This document shows positions 1-7,483 of a stretch of DNA of 60,165 nucleotides, piece by piece. A program made the position numbers and the translations under genes. The stretch comes from Caryophanales bacterium UBA3631 (GTDB lineage: Bacteria > Bacillota_I > Bacilli_A > RF39 > UBA660), in the NCBI GenBank assembly GCA_002374055.1, contig DFLA01000036.1:1-60165 (forward strand), given 5' to 3'. The notes beneath the pieces are model-generated. The model saw only the letters and a list, made by a program, of their open reading frames with translations, made no database searches and was not told where the DNA came from. How positions within the stretch are numbered: position 1 is the stretch's first letter; the number at the start of each line of letters is the position of its first letter.

Positions 1-430
1 TTTCATATTCTTTATTTTTTATTTTCTCTCTTAATTCTCTTACCCCTAAATTTTGTTTTTCTGTTATTCTGATATAGTATTTAATTTTATTATTATCTTT
101 TATGGATAATAATTCTGTAAAGTGAGACCAGCATATTTTGGTCGACATTGTCGACCATTTTTCATTTTTAAAAAATAAATAAAATTGTCGTATTCTTCTT
201 AATGTTCTTTCGTTATATTTTTTTCCACATTCTAATACTAGTTTTTTAGAAAAATCCTTTATTAATTCGTCGCCATATTTAGCTCTTGACTCTCCACCTT
301 GTGCTTCTACTATAAGTTTTCCTATTTTATAATATCCATCTAATTCCTTTTTGTTTTTACTATAATCTTTTACTCTTTTATAAGTTTCTATATCAATTAT
401 TTCATTTTTTATCTCGTTGTAGTAATCCAT
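1..430 (-). CDS. DUF1016 (YhcG-type) nuclease family protein, N-terminal part, truncated by window edge
   Basis: An open frame starts at the ATG at 430 and runs off the left edge, giving about 143 residues. The N-terminus (MDYYNEIKNEIID, then a YSKNKKELDGYYKIGK stretch and AQGGESRAKYGDELIKDFS) is the conserved winged-helix-like DUF1016 N-terminal domain of YhcG proteins. A WSHFTELLSI segment about residue 105 is also typical. Family members carry a C-terminal PD-(D/E)XK nuclease domain, which would lie outside the window. These genes are often found near restriction-modification or other defence loci and may be mobile. Function in the cell is not established. Confidence 0.85.
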   Translation of the reverse strand, partial: MDYYNEIKNEIIDIETYKRVKDYSKNKKELDGYYKIGKLIVEAQGGESRAKYGDELIKDFSKKLVLECGKKYNERTLRRIRQFYLFFKNEKWSTMSTKICWSHFTELLSIKDNNKIKYYIRITEKQNLGVRELREKIKNKEYE

Positions 431-487
431 ATTTTATCACCTATAAATATCATACGTCATAACTTTTAAAGTTCCTTATGCTTGTAC

Positions 488-515
488 AAAAAAAGTTATA
501 GATTTCTCTATAACT
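488..515 (-). terminator. Rho-independent terminator of the prepilin-like gene
   Basis: An 8-bp stem (AGTTATAG / CTATAACT) with a 6-base loop is followed on the minus strand by a T run. It overlaps the stop codon of the gene ending at 514. Confidence 0.8.
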
Positions 516-1521
516 ATGAATTAGCTTGCCATATAGCATACAATGTATGGTTCTCTTGTTTTGTTACGGTTGTAGAACTAGTATACTCTTGATATGGTTC
601 ATACTCTGTAGCCGTTTCTCCTTCTTCTAGTTGAAGTTTGCTGTATTTCAATCCGGTACCTCTTGTACTATTTAAAAGTCCAACTATACAAATTGTTGTA
701 TTTTCCGGAAGTTCATATAATGTATACGATATTCTTTTTCCAATTTCTATTTCAGGTTGAGAATATTTATAATTTCTTGTATCATTAGTTAGGAGTCCAA
801 AACCTATCCAAGCCTTGTTTTCTGTACCAGTATCCTCAATTTTAGCACTAAATGTGTATATTTCACTAGTAGTTAGTTCAGATATAACATCATAGCCATG
901 AAGGTGGTGTGTTGCCTGCCATCCATTTGCCGTATATATTCCTGTATTACTATCATATGTAACTTTGCTTCGATCTATTGTTCCAGCAGAATTTTTAGAA
1001 TACTCATTATTTGGATTTAACATATTTTTTCCACGCCATCCCATAAATGTGTAGCCATCTCTTGTTGGTGTTGGAAGTGTTCCATATTTTTCTCCTGGTA
1101 TTACATTTTTTGATGTTTCTTGTAGTGTTCCGCCTTGTGGGTCAAATGTTACTGTTATTTGTTCAAGTTCTTCTTTATATTCATATTTATATTTGTTATT
1201 TTCATATTTTACTATTATACATCCATTCAATTCTTCTTTTGTGCTTGGGTTTAGGATTTGGTTTGTTTTTATTAATCCTGAATCTTTTAATTCTTGCATT
1301 TGTATAACATATATATCATTTTCTTGTGGTAGTAGATTTGAGTTTTGATTCATATATAGTTTTGCTGTATTAATAAGTGTATTTATTTGTTCTTTATCTG
1401 TTACTTCTTCTGCTGTTTTAAATTGTTTAAATATTTTTGGTGTTACTATTACAATTATTGTTACTAGTATTGCAACTACTGCTAGTACTTCTACAAGTGT
1501 GAATCCTTTATTATTTTTCAT
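514..1521 (-). CDS. Type IV prepilin-like surface protein with an InlB-type repeat interrupted by a binding-like domain
   Basis: Protein of 335 residues. The N-terminus has a short basic leader, then GFTLVEVLAVVAIL, the class III signal/N-methylation motif cleaved by prepilin peptidase after Gly6, followed by the hydrophobic helix. Residues about 122-162 start a Listeria-Bacteroides (InlB B) repeat (ITVTFDPQGG, then LPTPTRDGYTFMGW). The usual end of that repeat, NHTLYAIW, appears only at the C-terminus (about 322-331). The 150-residue segment between them ends in LQLEEGETATEYEPYQ, a motif seen in phage tail and carbohydrate-binding-like domains. No other pilus assembly gene is in view, so it may be a minor pilin or pseudopilin adhesin; the ligand is unknown. 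Confidence 0.75.
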   Translation of the reverse strand: MKNNKGFTLVEVLAVVAILVTIIVIVTPKIFKQFKTAEEVTDKEQINTLINTAKLYMNQNSNLLPQENDIYVIQMQELKDSGLIKTNQILNPSTKEELNGCIIVKYENNKYKYEYKEELEQITVTFDPQGGTLQETSKNVIPGEKYGTLPTPTRDGYTFMGWRGKNMLNPNNEYSKNSAGTIDRSKVTYDSNTGIYTANGWQATHHLHGYDVISELTTSEIYTFSAKIEDTGTENKAWIGFGLLTNDTRNYKYSQPEIEIGKRISYTLYELPENTTICIVGLLNSTRGTGLKYSKLQLEEGETATEYEPYQEYTSSTTVTKQENHTLYAIWQANS

Positions 1522-1570
1522 AGGCTACCTACTTTCTATATTTATTATACATTATTTTTTTTATTTATAA

Positions 1571-1599
1571 AAGAAAAATGGATGTTTATCATCCATTTT
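1571..1599 (-). terminator. Rho-independent terminator downstream of the 12-codon ORF
   Basis: A 10-bp stem (AAAATGGATG / CATCCATTTT) has a 5-base loop and is followed on the minus strand by an interrupted T run. It lies about 100 bases beyond a 12-codon ORF and could end its transcript. Confidence 0.7.
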
Positions 1600-1699
1600 A
1601 ACTTAACCGATATATATTTTTATTTATAAGTCTATTTTATTTAATAGAGAGTTTTACAATTATTTATATTTATATTTTCAATAGTAAGGAGTGAAAATT

Positions 1700-1738
1700 T
1701 TATATTTTATTTTTTAAATAATTGTTTTGATATTTCAT
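1700..1738 (-). CDS. Possible 12-residue leader or small peptide ORF
   Basis: A tiny frame, MKYQNNYLKNKI, starts at 1738 behind a perfect Shine-Dalgarno (AGGAGGTGAT, optimal spacing). An 8-bp inverted repeat (about 1752-1774) lies just upstream of the ribosome-binding site and a terminator lies about 100 bases downstream. The unit therefore looks transcribed and translated. No clear promoter is seen and the peptide is not recognised. A second short ORF at 40117-40182 begins with the same four residues (MKYQ) and the same 14 bases. Confidence 0.3.
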   Translation of the reverse strand: MKYQNNYLKNKI

Positions 1739-1791
1739 ATATCACCTCCTAATCTATTAATAGTATAGATTAAGAATGTGTAATTGATGTG

Positions 1792-1816
1792 AAAAAAAAG
1801 TGAAATTTATTTCACT
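1792..1816 (-). terminator. Terminator of the zinc-ribbon membrane protein gene
   Basis: An 8-bp stem (AGTGAAAT / ATTTCACT) with a 2-base gap is followed by eight T on the minus strand. It overlaps the stop codon at 1807. Confidence 0.8.
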
Positions 1817-2436
1817 TTTGTCCCACATATAAAGCATATTTCTGCTTTTTCATTTATTTTTGCTCCACAATTTGGACATATTTTTTTATTTTCTTTTTCT
1901 TTTTTTATGATTATTTGTTTTTTATTATCTATTATTTCGTTTGTTTTTTGAACTTTTATATCAACTTTTGCGTTTAGTTTATTTCTTGATGCTTTATATA
2001 TTGTATCGCTTTTTTCTTTTTTCTTTGGGTACCATGAATAATCGTCTTTTTTTTCTTTGTCTTGGTATATTGTTTTTTGATCTTCAAAGTAGTTGCTTGT
2101 TTGTTCTTGTTTTTTATTTATTTCTAATCCTAAGAATATATTATATATAAATGGTAAAAATGTAAGTTCTAGTGTATAAATTTTATCTTTTTTATATTGT
2201 TTTGATAGTTTATCATTTATTAAAAAGTTTGAATATAATCTTATAAATGGTATAAATATCAGTATCAAATGATATTGTGGCAGTTTATATTTTTGTATTA
2301 ATATTATTTTATTATAAAATGGTGTTAATCCCTTTTTTATATCTAAATTCATGTTTTTAAATATTAATGCTGTTCCAAAGCATGATGGTATTGTAAATAT
2401 CATGTATATAATTATTAACGCTAATAGTATTTCCAT
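1807..2436 (-). CDS. Membrane protein with C-terminal zinc ribbon
   Basis: Protein of 209 residues. The N-terminal half is hydrophobic, with about three to four predicted membrane segments up to residue 105, and resembles the DUF5684-type small membrane domain (inference). A charged linker follows. The last 25 residues hold CPNCGAKINEKAEICFICG, a double CxxC zinc ribbon. It starts after GGTGATTAA ATG. Function is unknown; such proteins are common in low-GC Bacillota, often as membrane-tethered scaffolds. Confidence 0.6.
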   Translation of the reverse strand: MEILLALIIIYMIFTIPSCFGTALIFKNMNLDIKKGLTPFYNKIILIQKYKLPQYHLILIFIPFIRLYSNFLINDKLSKQYKKDKIYTLELTFLPFIYNIFLGLEINKKQEQTSNYFEDQKTIYQDKEKKDDYSWYPKKKEKSDTIYKASRNKLNAKVDIKVQKTNEIIDNKKQIIIKKEKENKKICPNCGAKINEKAEICFICGTKVK

Positions 2437-2465
2437 TTAATCACCTAATTCATTATATCATATTT

Positions 2466-2978
2466 TTATAAATATGGGTTTGTTTTTATTTCTTTTTCTA
2501 ATGTTGTTTTGTTTCCATGTCCTGGATATATTATTGTATTTAGTGGATATTTTTTTATTTTTTTAATGCTTTTTTTCATTTCTTCTATATTTCCAGTTTC
2601 CAAATCTGTTCTTCCAATGGTTCCTTCAAATATAAAGTCTCCAGTAAACATTATATTTTGTTCTTTAAAGTAGAAGCTTATTGAATCGTTTGTATGTCCT
2701 TTTGTTTTTATTACATTGAATTTTAAATCTATTAATTCGTATTCTTTTTCTTCTAAATTATTATTATTATATATTTTTATGTTTTTAAAATGGTTTAGTG
2801 CGCCTATATGATCGAAGTGAGAGTGTGTTATAAGTATTGCTTGTAGGTCTAGTCCTTTTATATTTTCTTTTATTCTTTCTCCTTCATCTCCAGGATCAAT
2901 TATGAGTGCTTTACCGTTATTTATTATTATGTAACAATTTGTTTGTAAATAACCTACTTTTAATGTTTTTATTTCCAT
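2466..2978 (-). CDS. MBL-fold metallo-hydrolase (glyoxalase II-like)
   Basis: Protein of 170 residues, a compact beta-lactamase-fold hydrolase. Visible motifs are the metal-binding THSHFDHIG (about residue 52), GHTNDS (about 95), a TGDFIF Asp motif (about 115) and PGHG (about 153). The start TLKVGYLQTNCYII is typical of the YcbL/GloB-like group that may act on thioesters such as S-lactoylglutathione analogues. The start codon overlaps the end of the 67-residue ORF upstream by 10 bases, which suggests translational coupling in the rnhB operon. The exact substrate cannot be told from the sequence. Confidence 0.85.
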   Translation of the reverse strand: MEIKTLKVGYLQTNCYIIINNGKALIIDPGDEGERIKENIKGLDLQAILITHSHFDHIGALNHFKNIKIYNNNNLEEKEYELIDLKFNVIKTKGHTNDSISFYFKEQNIMFTGDFIFEGTIGRTDLETGNIEEMKKSIKKIKKYPLNTIIYPGHGNKTTLEKEIKTNPYL

Positions 2979-3172
2979 TTTTCTAAATCTTTCAAATTAT
3001 TTATTTTATCATTTACATCAAATTGTTGTGGTTCTTGTTTTTGGTATTGCAGTTTTACCATATTTTCTTTTATTGTTTCTAGTTTTTTCTTTTCATCAAA
3101 TTGAAATTTATTTCCTACAATGCGTGTATTTTGATTTTGTTTTGCGAATGGGTTTTTACTGAATGGATTCAT
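2969..3172 (-). CDS. Conserved-looking 67-residue hypothetical protein
   Basis: Small hydrophilic protein between rnhB and the MBL hydrolase. It overlaps rnhB by 17 bases and the MBL gene by 10 bases, so it is probably translated as part of the same operon. It has no signal peptide, membrane segment or motif I recognise; an NPFSKNPFAK start and a charged helical middle are visible. It could be a small RNA- or protein-binding factor, but nothing in the sequence proves this. Confidence 0.5.
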   Translation of the reverse strand: MNPFSKNPFAKQNQNTRIVGNKFQFDEKKKLETIKENMVKLQYQKQEPQQFDVNDKINNLKDLEKWK

Positions 3173-3803
3173 TTTGTTCCTCCTTTAACAATTCTTTTAC
3201 AGGTCCATATGTTTTTCTATATCCTTCTATTAAGCCATAAATATTTATTGCTTCTATATGTTTTTTTGTTGGGTATCCTTTATGTGATTTAAATCCATAT
3301 TGAGGATATTTTTCATCTAATTCATACATCATTTCATCTCGTGTTACTTTTGCGATTACGCTTGCTGCTGCGATTGATATACTTTTCGCATCGCCTTTTA
3401 TTATTGATGTAGAGTCTATATCTAGTTCTAATGGCATTGCGTCTATTAAGACGTGTTCTAGTTTTATTTTTTCTTTTACTTTATTTATTGCTTCTAGCAT
3501 TGCTAGTTTGGTTGCTTCATATATATTTACTTCATCTATTATTTCAGGTCCTATTATTCCTACTTCACATGCTAATGCATTTTCTTTTATGTATTTATAA
3601 AATTCATTTCTTTTTTTCTCACTTAGTTGTTTTGAATCTGTTAGTCCTTCTAGTTTAAAGTTTTTAGGAAGTACTACGCATGCTGTTACAACTGGACCTA
3701 TTAATGGCCCTCTTCCAACTTCGTCTACTCCTCCTATATATTTTATTCCTTTTTTATATAGTTCTTTTTCGTATTTATATAAATCAAATTTTTCCATTTT
3801 CAT
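3156..3803 (-). CDS. rnhB: Ribonuclease HII
   Basis: Removes RNA from RNA-DNA hybrids and single misincorporated ribonucleotides during repair and replication. The protein shows the RNase HII catalytic pattern: GGVDEVGRGPLIGPVV near residue 25 (the Asp and Glu of the active site), LIDAMPL (Asp) about 118 and KGDAKSISIAAASVIAKVTRD (Asp) about 140. Length of about 215 is normal. A GTG at 3806 also opens the frame, but the ATG at 3803 is preferred; it overlaps the preceding membrane gene by 20 bases. It heads the group rnhB, the 67-residue ORF and the MBL hydrolase. Confidence 0.95.
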   Translation of the reverse strand: MKMEKFDLYKYEKELYKKGIKYIGGVDEVGRGPLIGPVVTACVVLPKNFKLEGLTDSKQLSEKKRNEFYKYIKENALACEVGIIGPEIIDEVNIYEATKLAMLEAINKVKEKIKLEHVLIDAMPLELDIDSTSIIKGDAKSISIAAASVIAKVTRDEMMYELDEKYPQYGFKSHKGYPTKKHIEAINIYGLIEGYRKTYGPVKELLKEEQNESIQ

Positions 3804-4611
3804 CACTTTCTATTTTTTTATATTTTAATATTGTATATCCTATTAGTTCAATTGTTCCTATAAATGACATAACTAGTCCAGATGTTTTTAATGAATTTGT
3901 TATTTTGTCAAAGAATGGGTTTAATGTTCCATTAATATCTATATTAATATTCATATCTATTGCATCTATTTTTCCTAGTAATGATAATGCTAGTAAAACA
4001 AATAATAGTCCTGAGGTTAGGGTTGGTATTCCTGTCCATATTAATGTTTTTTCATCTCTATTTACTAAATATATTAGTGATGATAGAACTATTACTCCCA
4101 TTAAAATATAATGTGTTGTTTTTTTACTTATAATTATTTGCATAATTCTTTTTCCTAAGTCATTGTTATTTGCTTCTTCTATGTTATTATCTATTTCTTT
4201 TATTATGTCGTTTGTAGATTTCATTATATCTTCTTTTTGTAATTCTGTTATTTTGTTTTCTGTTACTAGTACTTCCAGTTTATCATTTATTTTATTTTTA
4301 ACATTATCGCTACTTACGTATTCTTTATTTTCATTATATAGTGTATTTAAATATATTGCTTTCATATTTTCTTTTATATATATTTCTATTTCTTCTGTAT
4401 CAAATATTTCATCAAACACTTCGTTTGTAACTTCATTATATTTATCAGTTTTTATAAGTTCTTTTTTTACATTTATGTTGTCTATTAGTTCTATTATATT
4501 TTTCTTTGTTGCGATATTATTTACATTGTATAGTGTTAGGTATATCATTTCTGTTACGAATAGGGCTATGCATATAAAAAAACTAATTATTATTGTTACG
4601 GTATTTTTCAT
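3784..4611 (-). CDS. Integral membrane protein of unknown function
   Basis: Protein of 275 residues. It has an N-terminal hydrophobic segment (residues 5-25), an extracytoplasmic helical region of about 140 residues rich in Asn/Lys/Glu, then three hydrophobic segments (about 165-185, 190-215, 240-262). The layout resembles envelope proteins with a large extracellular loop and a four-helix membrane anchor. It overlaps the rnhB start, so the two are probably cotranscribed. I do not recognise a named family. Confidence 0.6.
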   Translation of the reverse strand: MKNTVTIIISFFICIALFVTEMIYLTLYNVNNIATKKNIIELIDNINVKKELIKTDKYNEVTNEVFDEIFDTEEIEIYIKENMKAIYLNTLYNENKEYVSSDNVKNKINDKLEVLVTENKITELQKEDIMKSTNDIIKEIDNNIEEANNNDLGKRIMQIIISKKTTHYILMGVIVLSSLIYLVNRDEKTLIWTGIPTLTSGLLFVLLALSLLGKIDAIDMNINIDINGTLNPFFDKITNSLKTSGLVMSFIGTIELIGYTILKYKKIESDENGKI

Positions 4612-4695
4612 TTTATCACCTATTTAATTTTATCATTTATATACTTCTTTTTCAATTTTTTTATATTAATTTTAATAATAAAGTACTTTTAATTA

Positions 4696-4724
4696 TTGAC
4701 ATAAATTCATATATCATGTAAAAT
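4696..4724 (+). promoter_or_regulatory. Sigma-A promoter of tRNA-Ser
   Basis: A perfect -35 TTGACA (4696-4701), a 17-base spacer and a -10 TAAAAT (4719-4724) lie 15 bases before the mature tRNA. Confidence 0.85.
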
Positions 4725-4739
4725 TATATACGTAGCGTT

Positions 4740-4830
4740 GGAGTTGTACTCAAGAGGCTGAAGAGGCGCCCCTGCTAAGGGTGTAGGTCGGGTAACTGGC
4801 GCGAGGGTTCAAATCCCTCCAACTCCGCCA
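4740..4830 (+). tRNA. tRNA-Ser (anticodon GCU)
   Basis: Acceptor GGAGTTG (4740-4746) pairs with CAACTCC (4820-4826), followed by the discriminator G and an encoded CCA. The anticodon loop CTGCTAA carries GCT, so it reads AGC/AGU. A long variable arm and the GGTTCAAATCC T-loop are as expected for class II serine tRNA. Its own promoter lies upstream and a strong hairpin terminator follows, so it is a single-gene unit. Confidence 0.97.
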
Positions 4831-4840
4831 TTATGAAATT

Positions 4841-4872
4841 AAACCTAGGATTTAATCCTAGGTTTTTATTTT
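4841..4872 (+). terminator. Terminator of tRNA-Ser, shared with the convergent esterase gene
   Basis: An 11-bp perfect stem (AAACCTAGGAT / ATCCTAGGTTT) with a 3-base loop is followed by a T-rich run. It reaches the stop codon of the minus-strand gene at 4866. Confidence 0.85.
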
Positions 4873-5552
4873 TTTAAGAATCTTATTATTTCATTTGTTA
4901 CTTCTTCTTTTTTATTACTTCTAAATATATCATGGTTTACGCCTTCAAGCATTAAGACTTCTTTTTCTTTCGTTGGTATTGAGTTATATATATAGTCTGC
5001 TGTTTCTAATGGTACTAAGTTATCATTTGTTCCTTGTATAATTAATGTTTTTATATTTATGTTTTTTAATACTTCATCATTATGTTTTATTGTATTCATG
5101 AATTCTTTTATTGATGGTAATGGCATTTTTTGTAGTCTCGATACAAATTCGTCTTTGTATTCATGTGCTAGTGTTGGTATTTTTGTAAGTGATTTTACTA
5201 CATTTATTTCATCATCTTTAAATTCTAGGTATCTAAATGCTGCGGCTAGGAACACTATTTTTTTTATTTCTTTATATTTAGTTGCTAATCGTGCTGCTAA
5301 TACTCCTCCCATTGAATGTCCTATTACATATATTGTTTTGTATTTGTTTTTTATTAAAAAATCCACCATTTCATCTGTTTTTTTTATCCATTTTTTTTCT
5401 GTCATATTTGATTTTATTCCATCATGTCCTGGAAGTGTGAATGTATAGACATCAAAATTTTTTATCAATTGTAAGTTATTTGTTAGGTATTCTTCGTCAT
5501 ATGTTCCTCCACCGAATCCGTGTATTATTAGTATAGCTTTTCTAAATATCAT
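4866..5552 (-). CDS. Alpha/beta hydrolase, carboxylesterase-like
   Basis: Protein of about 228 residues with an Est30-type layout: IHGFGGG oxyanion loop near the N-terminus, nucleophile elbow GHSMGG (about residue 80), an Asp in IQGTNDNLVP (about 175) and a His in GVNHDIF (about 205). Predicted to hydrolyse short- to medium-chain esters or monoacylglycerols in the cytoplasm. The ATG at 5552 is chosen because AGGTGAT sits five bases before it; the in-frame GTG nine bases upstream lies inside that Shine-Dalgarno. It appears monocistronic. Confidence 0.85.
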   Translation of the reverse strand: MIFRKAILIIHGFGGGTYDEEYLTNNLQLIKNFDVYTFTLPGHDGIKSNMTEKKWIKKTDEMVDFLIKNKYKTIYVIGHSMGGVLAARLATKYKEIKKIVFLAAAFRYLEFKDDEINVVKSLTKIPTLAHEYKDEFVSRLQKMPLPSIKEFMNTIKHNDEVLKNINIKTLIIQGTNDNLVPLETADYIYNSIPTKEKEVLMLEGVNHDIFRSNKKEEVTNEIIRFLKK

Positions 5553-5584
5553 TTTTATCACCTAATACTATTTTATCACATTTT

Positions 5585-7387
5585 TTAGATATCTAGTATT
5601 ATTTTATACATACTTGCCCATATATCTAATTGATACAAGAATGCGAGTAATTGTGGTCCTGTCATAAGTTGACCAAACCATGGTTCTTTGAAACTTTCTC
5701 CTTTTGTTTCTATTAGTTTTTTTAGTTTCTCTTGATCAAATATTTTATATAGTATTGATTTTTTATTTTTTAATCTCTTTTTTAATAGTTTTGTTACTAT
5801 TTTTGTGTATTTTGGGTTATGTGTTTTGGGATATGGATTCTTTTTTCTATCTACTATTTCTTCTGGTAATATATTCCTATATGCATCTCTTAGGATTGCT
5901 TTTTCTTTATTATTATGATATTTGTATTCCCATGGTAGGTTCCATAGGTATTCTATTAGATGTGTATCTGCAAATGGAACACGTGCTTCTATAGAACCTC
6001 TCATTGTCATTCTATCTTTTCTTTCTAGTAATGTTGGCATGAAGTAGGTCATATTTAAGTAGAATAAGTTTTTATAAATTTGTTCTTTTTTATTTTTTGT
6101 TTTAGGAACTTCTTTTAATATATTGTTATATTGAGTGTACATGAATTCTTTTAATTTTAGTTTTTCTTGTAAGTCTTTTTTTAATAGTTTGTTTCTTGAT
6201 TCTATACTATCTAGCCATGGAAAGTATTCTCTATTTTTTACTTCTTCACGGTAAAACCATGGATATCCTCCAAATATTTCGTCTGCGCATTCTCCACTTA
6301 GTATTACTTTATGATGTTTTTTTATTTGTTTTGAGAACCATAATAGTGATGAGTCTATGTCTGCCATACCTGGTAGGTCTCTTGCTTTAACTGCTTCTTT
6401 TAGATATTTTGCTAAGGCATGTTGTGTTATTATTTTATAATGGTGTTTTGTATTAAATGTCTTACTCATTTTATTTATATATTTGTTATCTTGTGATACT
6501 GTAAATTTTGTTTTTTCAAAGTATTTATCATTGTCTTCATAATCTATTGAGTATGTATGCAGGTTTTCTTTATTTTTTGAAACTACTGCTGTTATTATAC
6601 TCGAATCTAATCCTCCACTTAAAAGGCATGCTATATCTACATCGCTTACCATTTGTCTTTTTATTGAATCTGTTAGTAGTTTTTCTATTGTTTTTGTTGC
6701 TTTTACATAATCGTCTGTGTTTTTTTCTTCTTTAATATTCCAATATCTTTTAATTTTTATTTTGTTATTTTCGTATATCATGTAGTGTCCTGGTCTTAGT
6801 TCAAATATTTCCTTAAAGATACCGCTTCCTGGTATTCTAGATGGGGATAGTGATAATAGTTCTTGAAGTGATGTTTTGTCTATTATTGGTCTCACTAGTT
6901 TATTTTTTAGGAGTGCTTTTATTTCTGATGCAAATAGGAAGTTATCCTCTATTTTTGTATAGAATAATGGTTTTACTCCTACTCTATCTCGTGCTAAAAA
7001 TATTTTATCATCATGATATATTGCGAATGCATATATTCCTTCTATCATATCTAGTATTTTTTCTTTATATTCTATATATCCTTTTAATAATACTTCTGTA
7101 TCACATGTTGTTTCAAATGTGTATTTTTCTTTTAATTTATTTCTTAAATCTTGTGTATTATATAATTCTCCATTGTATACTATTGTGTATTCTTTGTATG
7201 TATATGGTTGTTTTCCATTTTTTAGGTCTATTATTGATAATCTTCTATGGCCTAGTAGTATATTTTTGTTAATGTAGTAGCCCTTTTGATCTGGTCCTCT
7301 ATATTTTAATGTGTTTGTCATTTTTTTTATTATTTTTATATTTTTTTTATTTTGATTTTTTTTATACCATCCTGTAAATCCACACAT
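5585..7387 (-). CDS. asnB: Asparagine synthase (glutamine-hydrolysing)
   Basis: Converts aspartate, glutamine and ATP to asparagine. Cys2 after the start Met (MCGFTGW) is the class II glutaminase nucleophile. YRGPDQKG and the YNGELYN segment belong to the glutaminase domain; LLSGGLDSSI (about residue 255) is the PP-loop of the synthetase domain. Length of 600 fits the AsnB/AsnO family. It starts after GGAGGAGATAAC. The upstream region holds CATACAATA (7404-7412), which fits a sigma-E or sigma-K -10 box; Bacillus asnO is a sporulation asparagine synthetase, so a sporulation role is possible. No convincing matching -35 is seen. Confidence 0.93.
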   Translation of the reverse strand: MCGFTGWYKKNQNKKNIKIIKKMTNTLKYRGPDQKGYYINKNILLGHRRLSIIDLKNGKQPYTYKEYTIVYNGELYNTQDLRNKLKEKYTFETTCDTEVLLKGYIEYKEKILDMIEGIYAFAIYHDDKIFLARDRVGVKPLFYTKIEDNFLFASEIKALLKNKLVRPIIDKTSLQELLSLSPSRIPGSGIFKEIFELRPGHYMIYENNKIKIKRYWNIKEEKNTDDYVKATKTIEKLLTDSIKRQMVSDVDIACLLSGGLDSSIITAVVSKNKENLHTYSIDYEDNDKYFEKTKFTVSQDNKYINKMSKTFNTKHHYKIITQHALAKYLKEAVKARDLPGMADIDSSLLWFSKQIKKHHKVILSGECADEIFGGYPWFYREEVKNREYFPWLDSIESRNKLLKKDLQEKLKLKEFMYTQYNNILKEVPKTKNKKEQIYKNLFYLNMTYFMPTLLERKDRMTMRGSIEARVPFADTHLIEYLWNLPWEYKYHNNKEKAILRDAYRNILPEEIVDRKKNPYPKTHNPKYTKIVTKLLKKRLKNKKSILYKIFDQEKLKKLIETKGESFKEPWFGQLMTGPQLLAFLYQLDIWASMYKIILDI

Positions 7388-7437
7388 GTTATCTCCTCCT
7401 ATATATTGTATGTAGTTTTGTCTTTTTTGAAACTGTA

Positions 7438-7464
7438 ACGTTTTTGTGTTTTTTTCATAAATTA
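7438..7464 (+). promoter_or_regulatory. Sigma-K-type promoter of dpaAB
   Basis: AC (7438-7439), exactly 16 bases, then CATAAATTA (7456-7464) matches the sigma-K consensus AC-N16-CATANNNTA. The dipicolinate synthase operon is a known sigma-K target in Bacillus, which supports the call. Confidence 0.75.
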
Positions 7465-7483
7465 TTATGGAAAGGATGAGATT

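Noticed and set aside
139..157. 9-bp perfect palindrome TGGTCGACA/TGTCGACCA with one central base
   Set aside because: It is inside the DUF1016 coding frame and encodes the conserved WST.ST segment, so coding explains it.
3431..3658. Leu-rich open frame on the plus strand opposite rnhB
   Set aside because: It is a shadow of a conserved gene; such Leu/Phe-rich antisense frames occur across the whole window.
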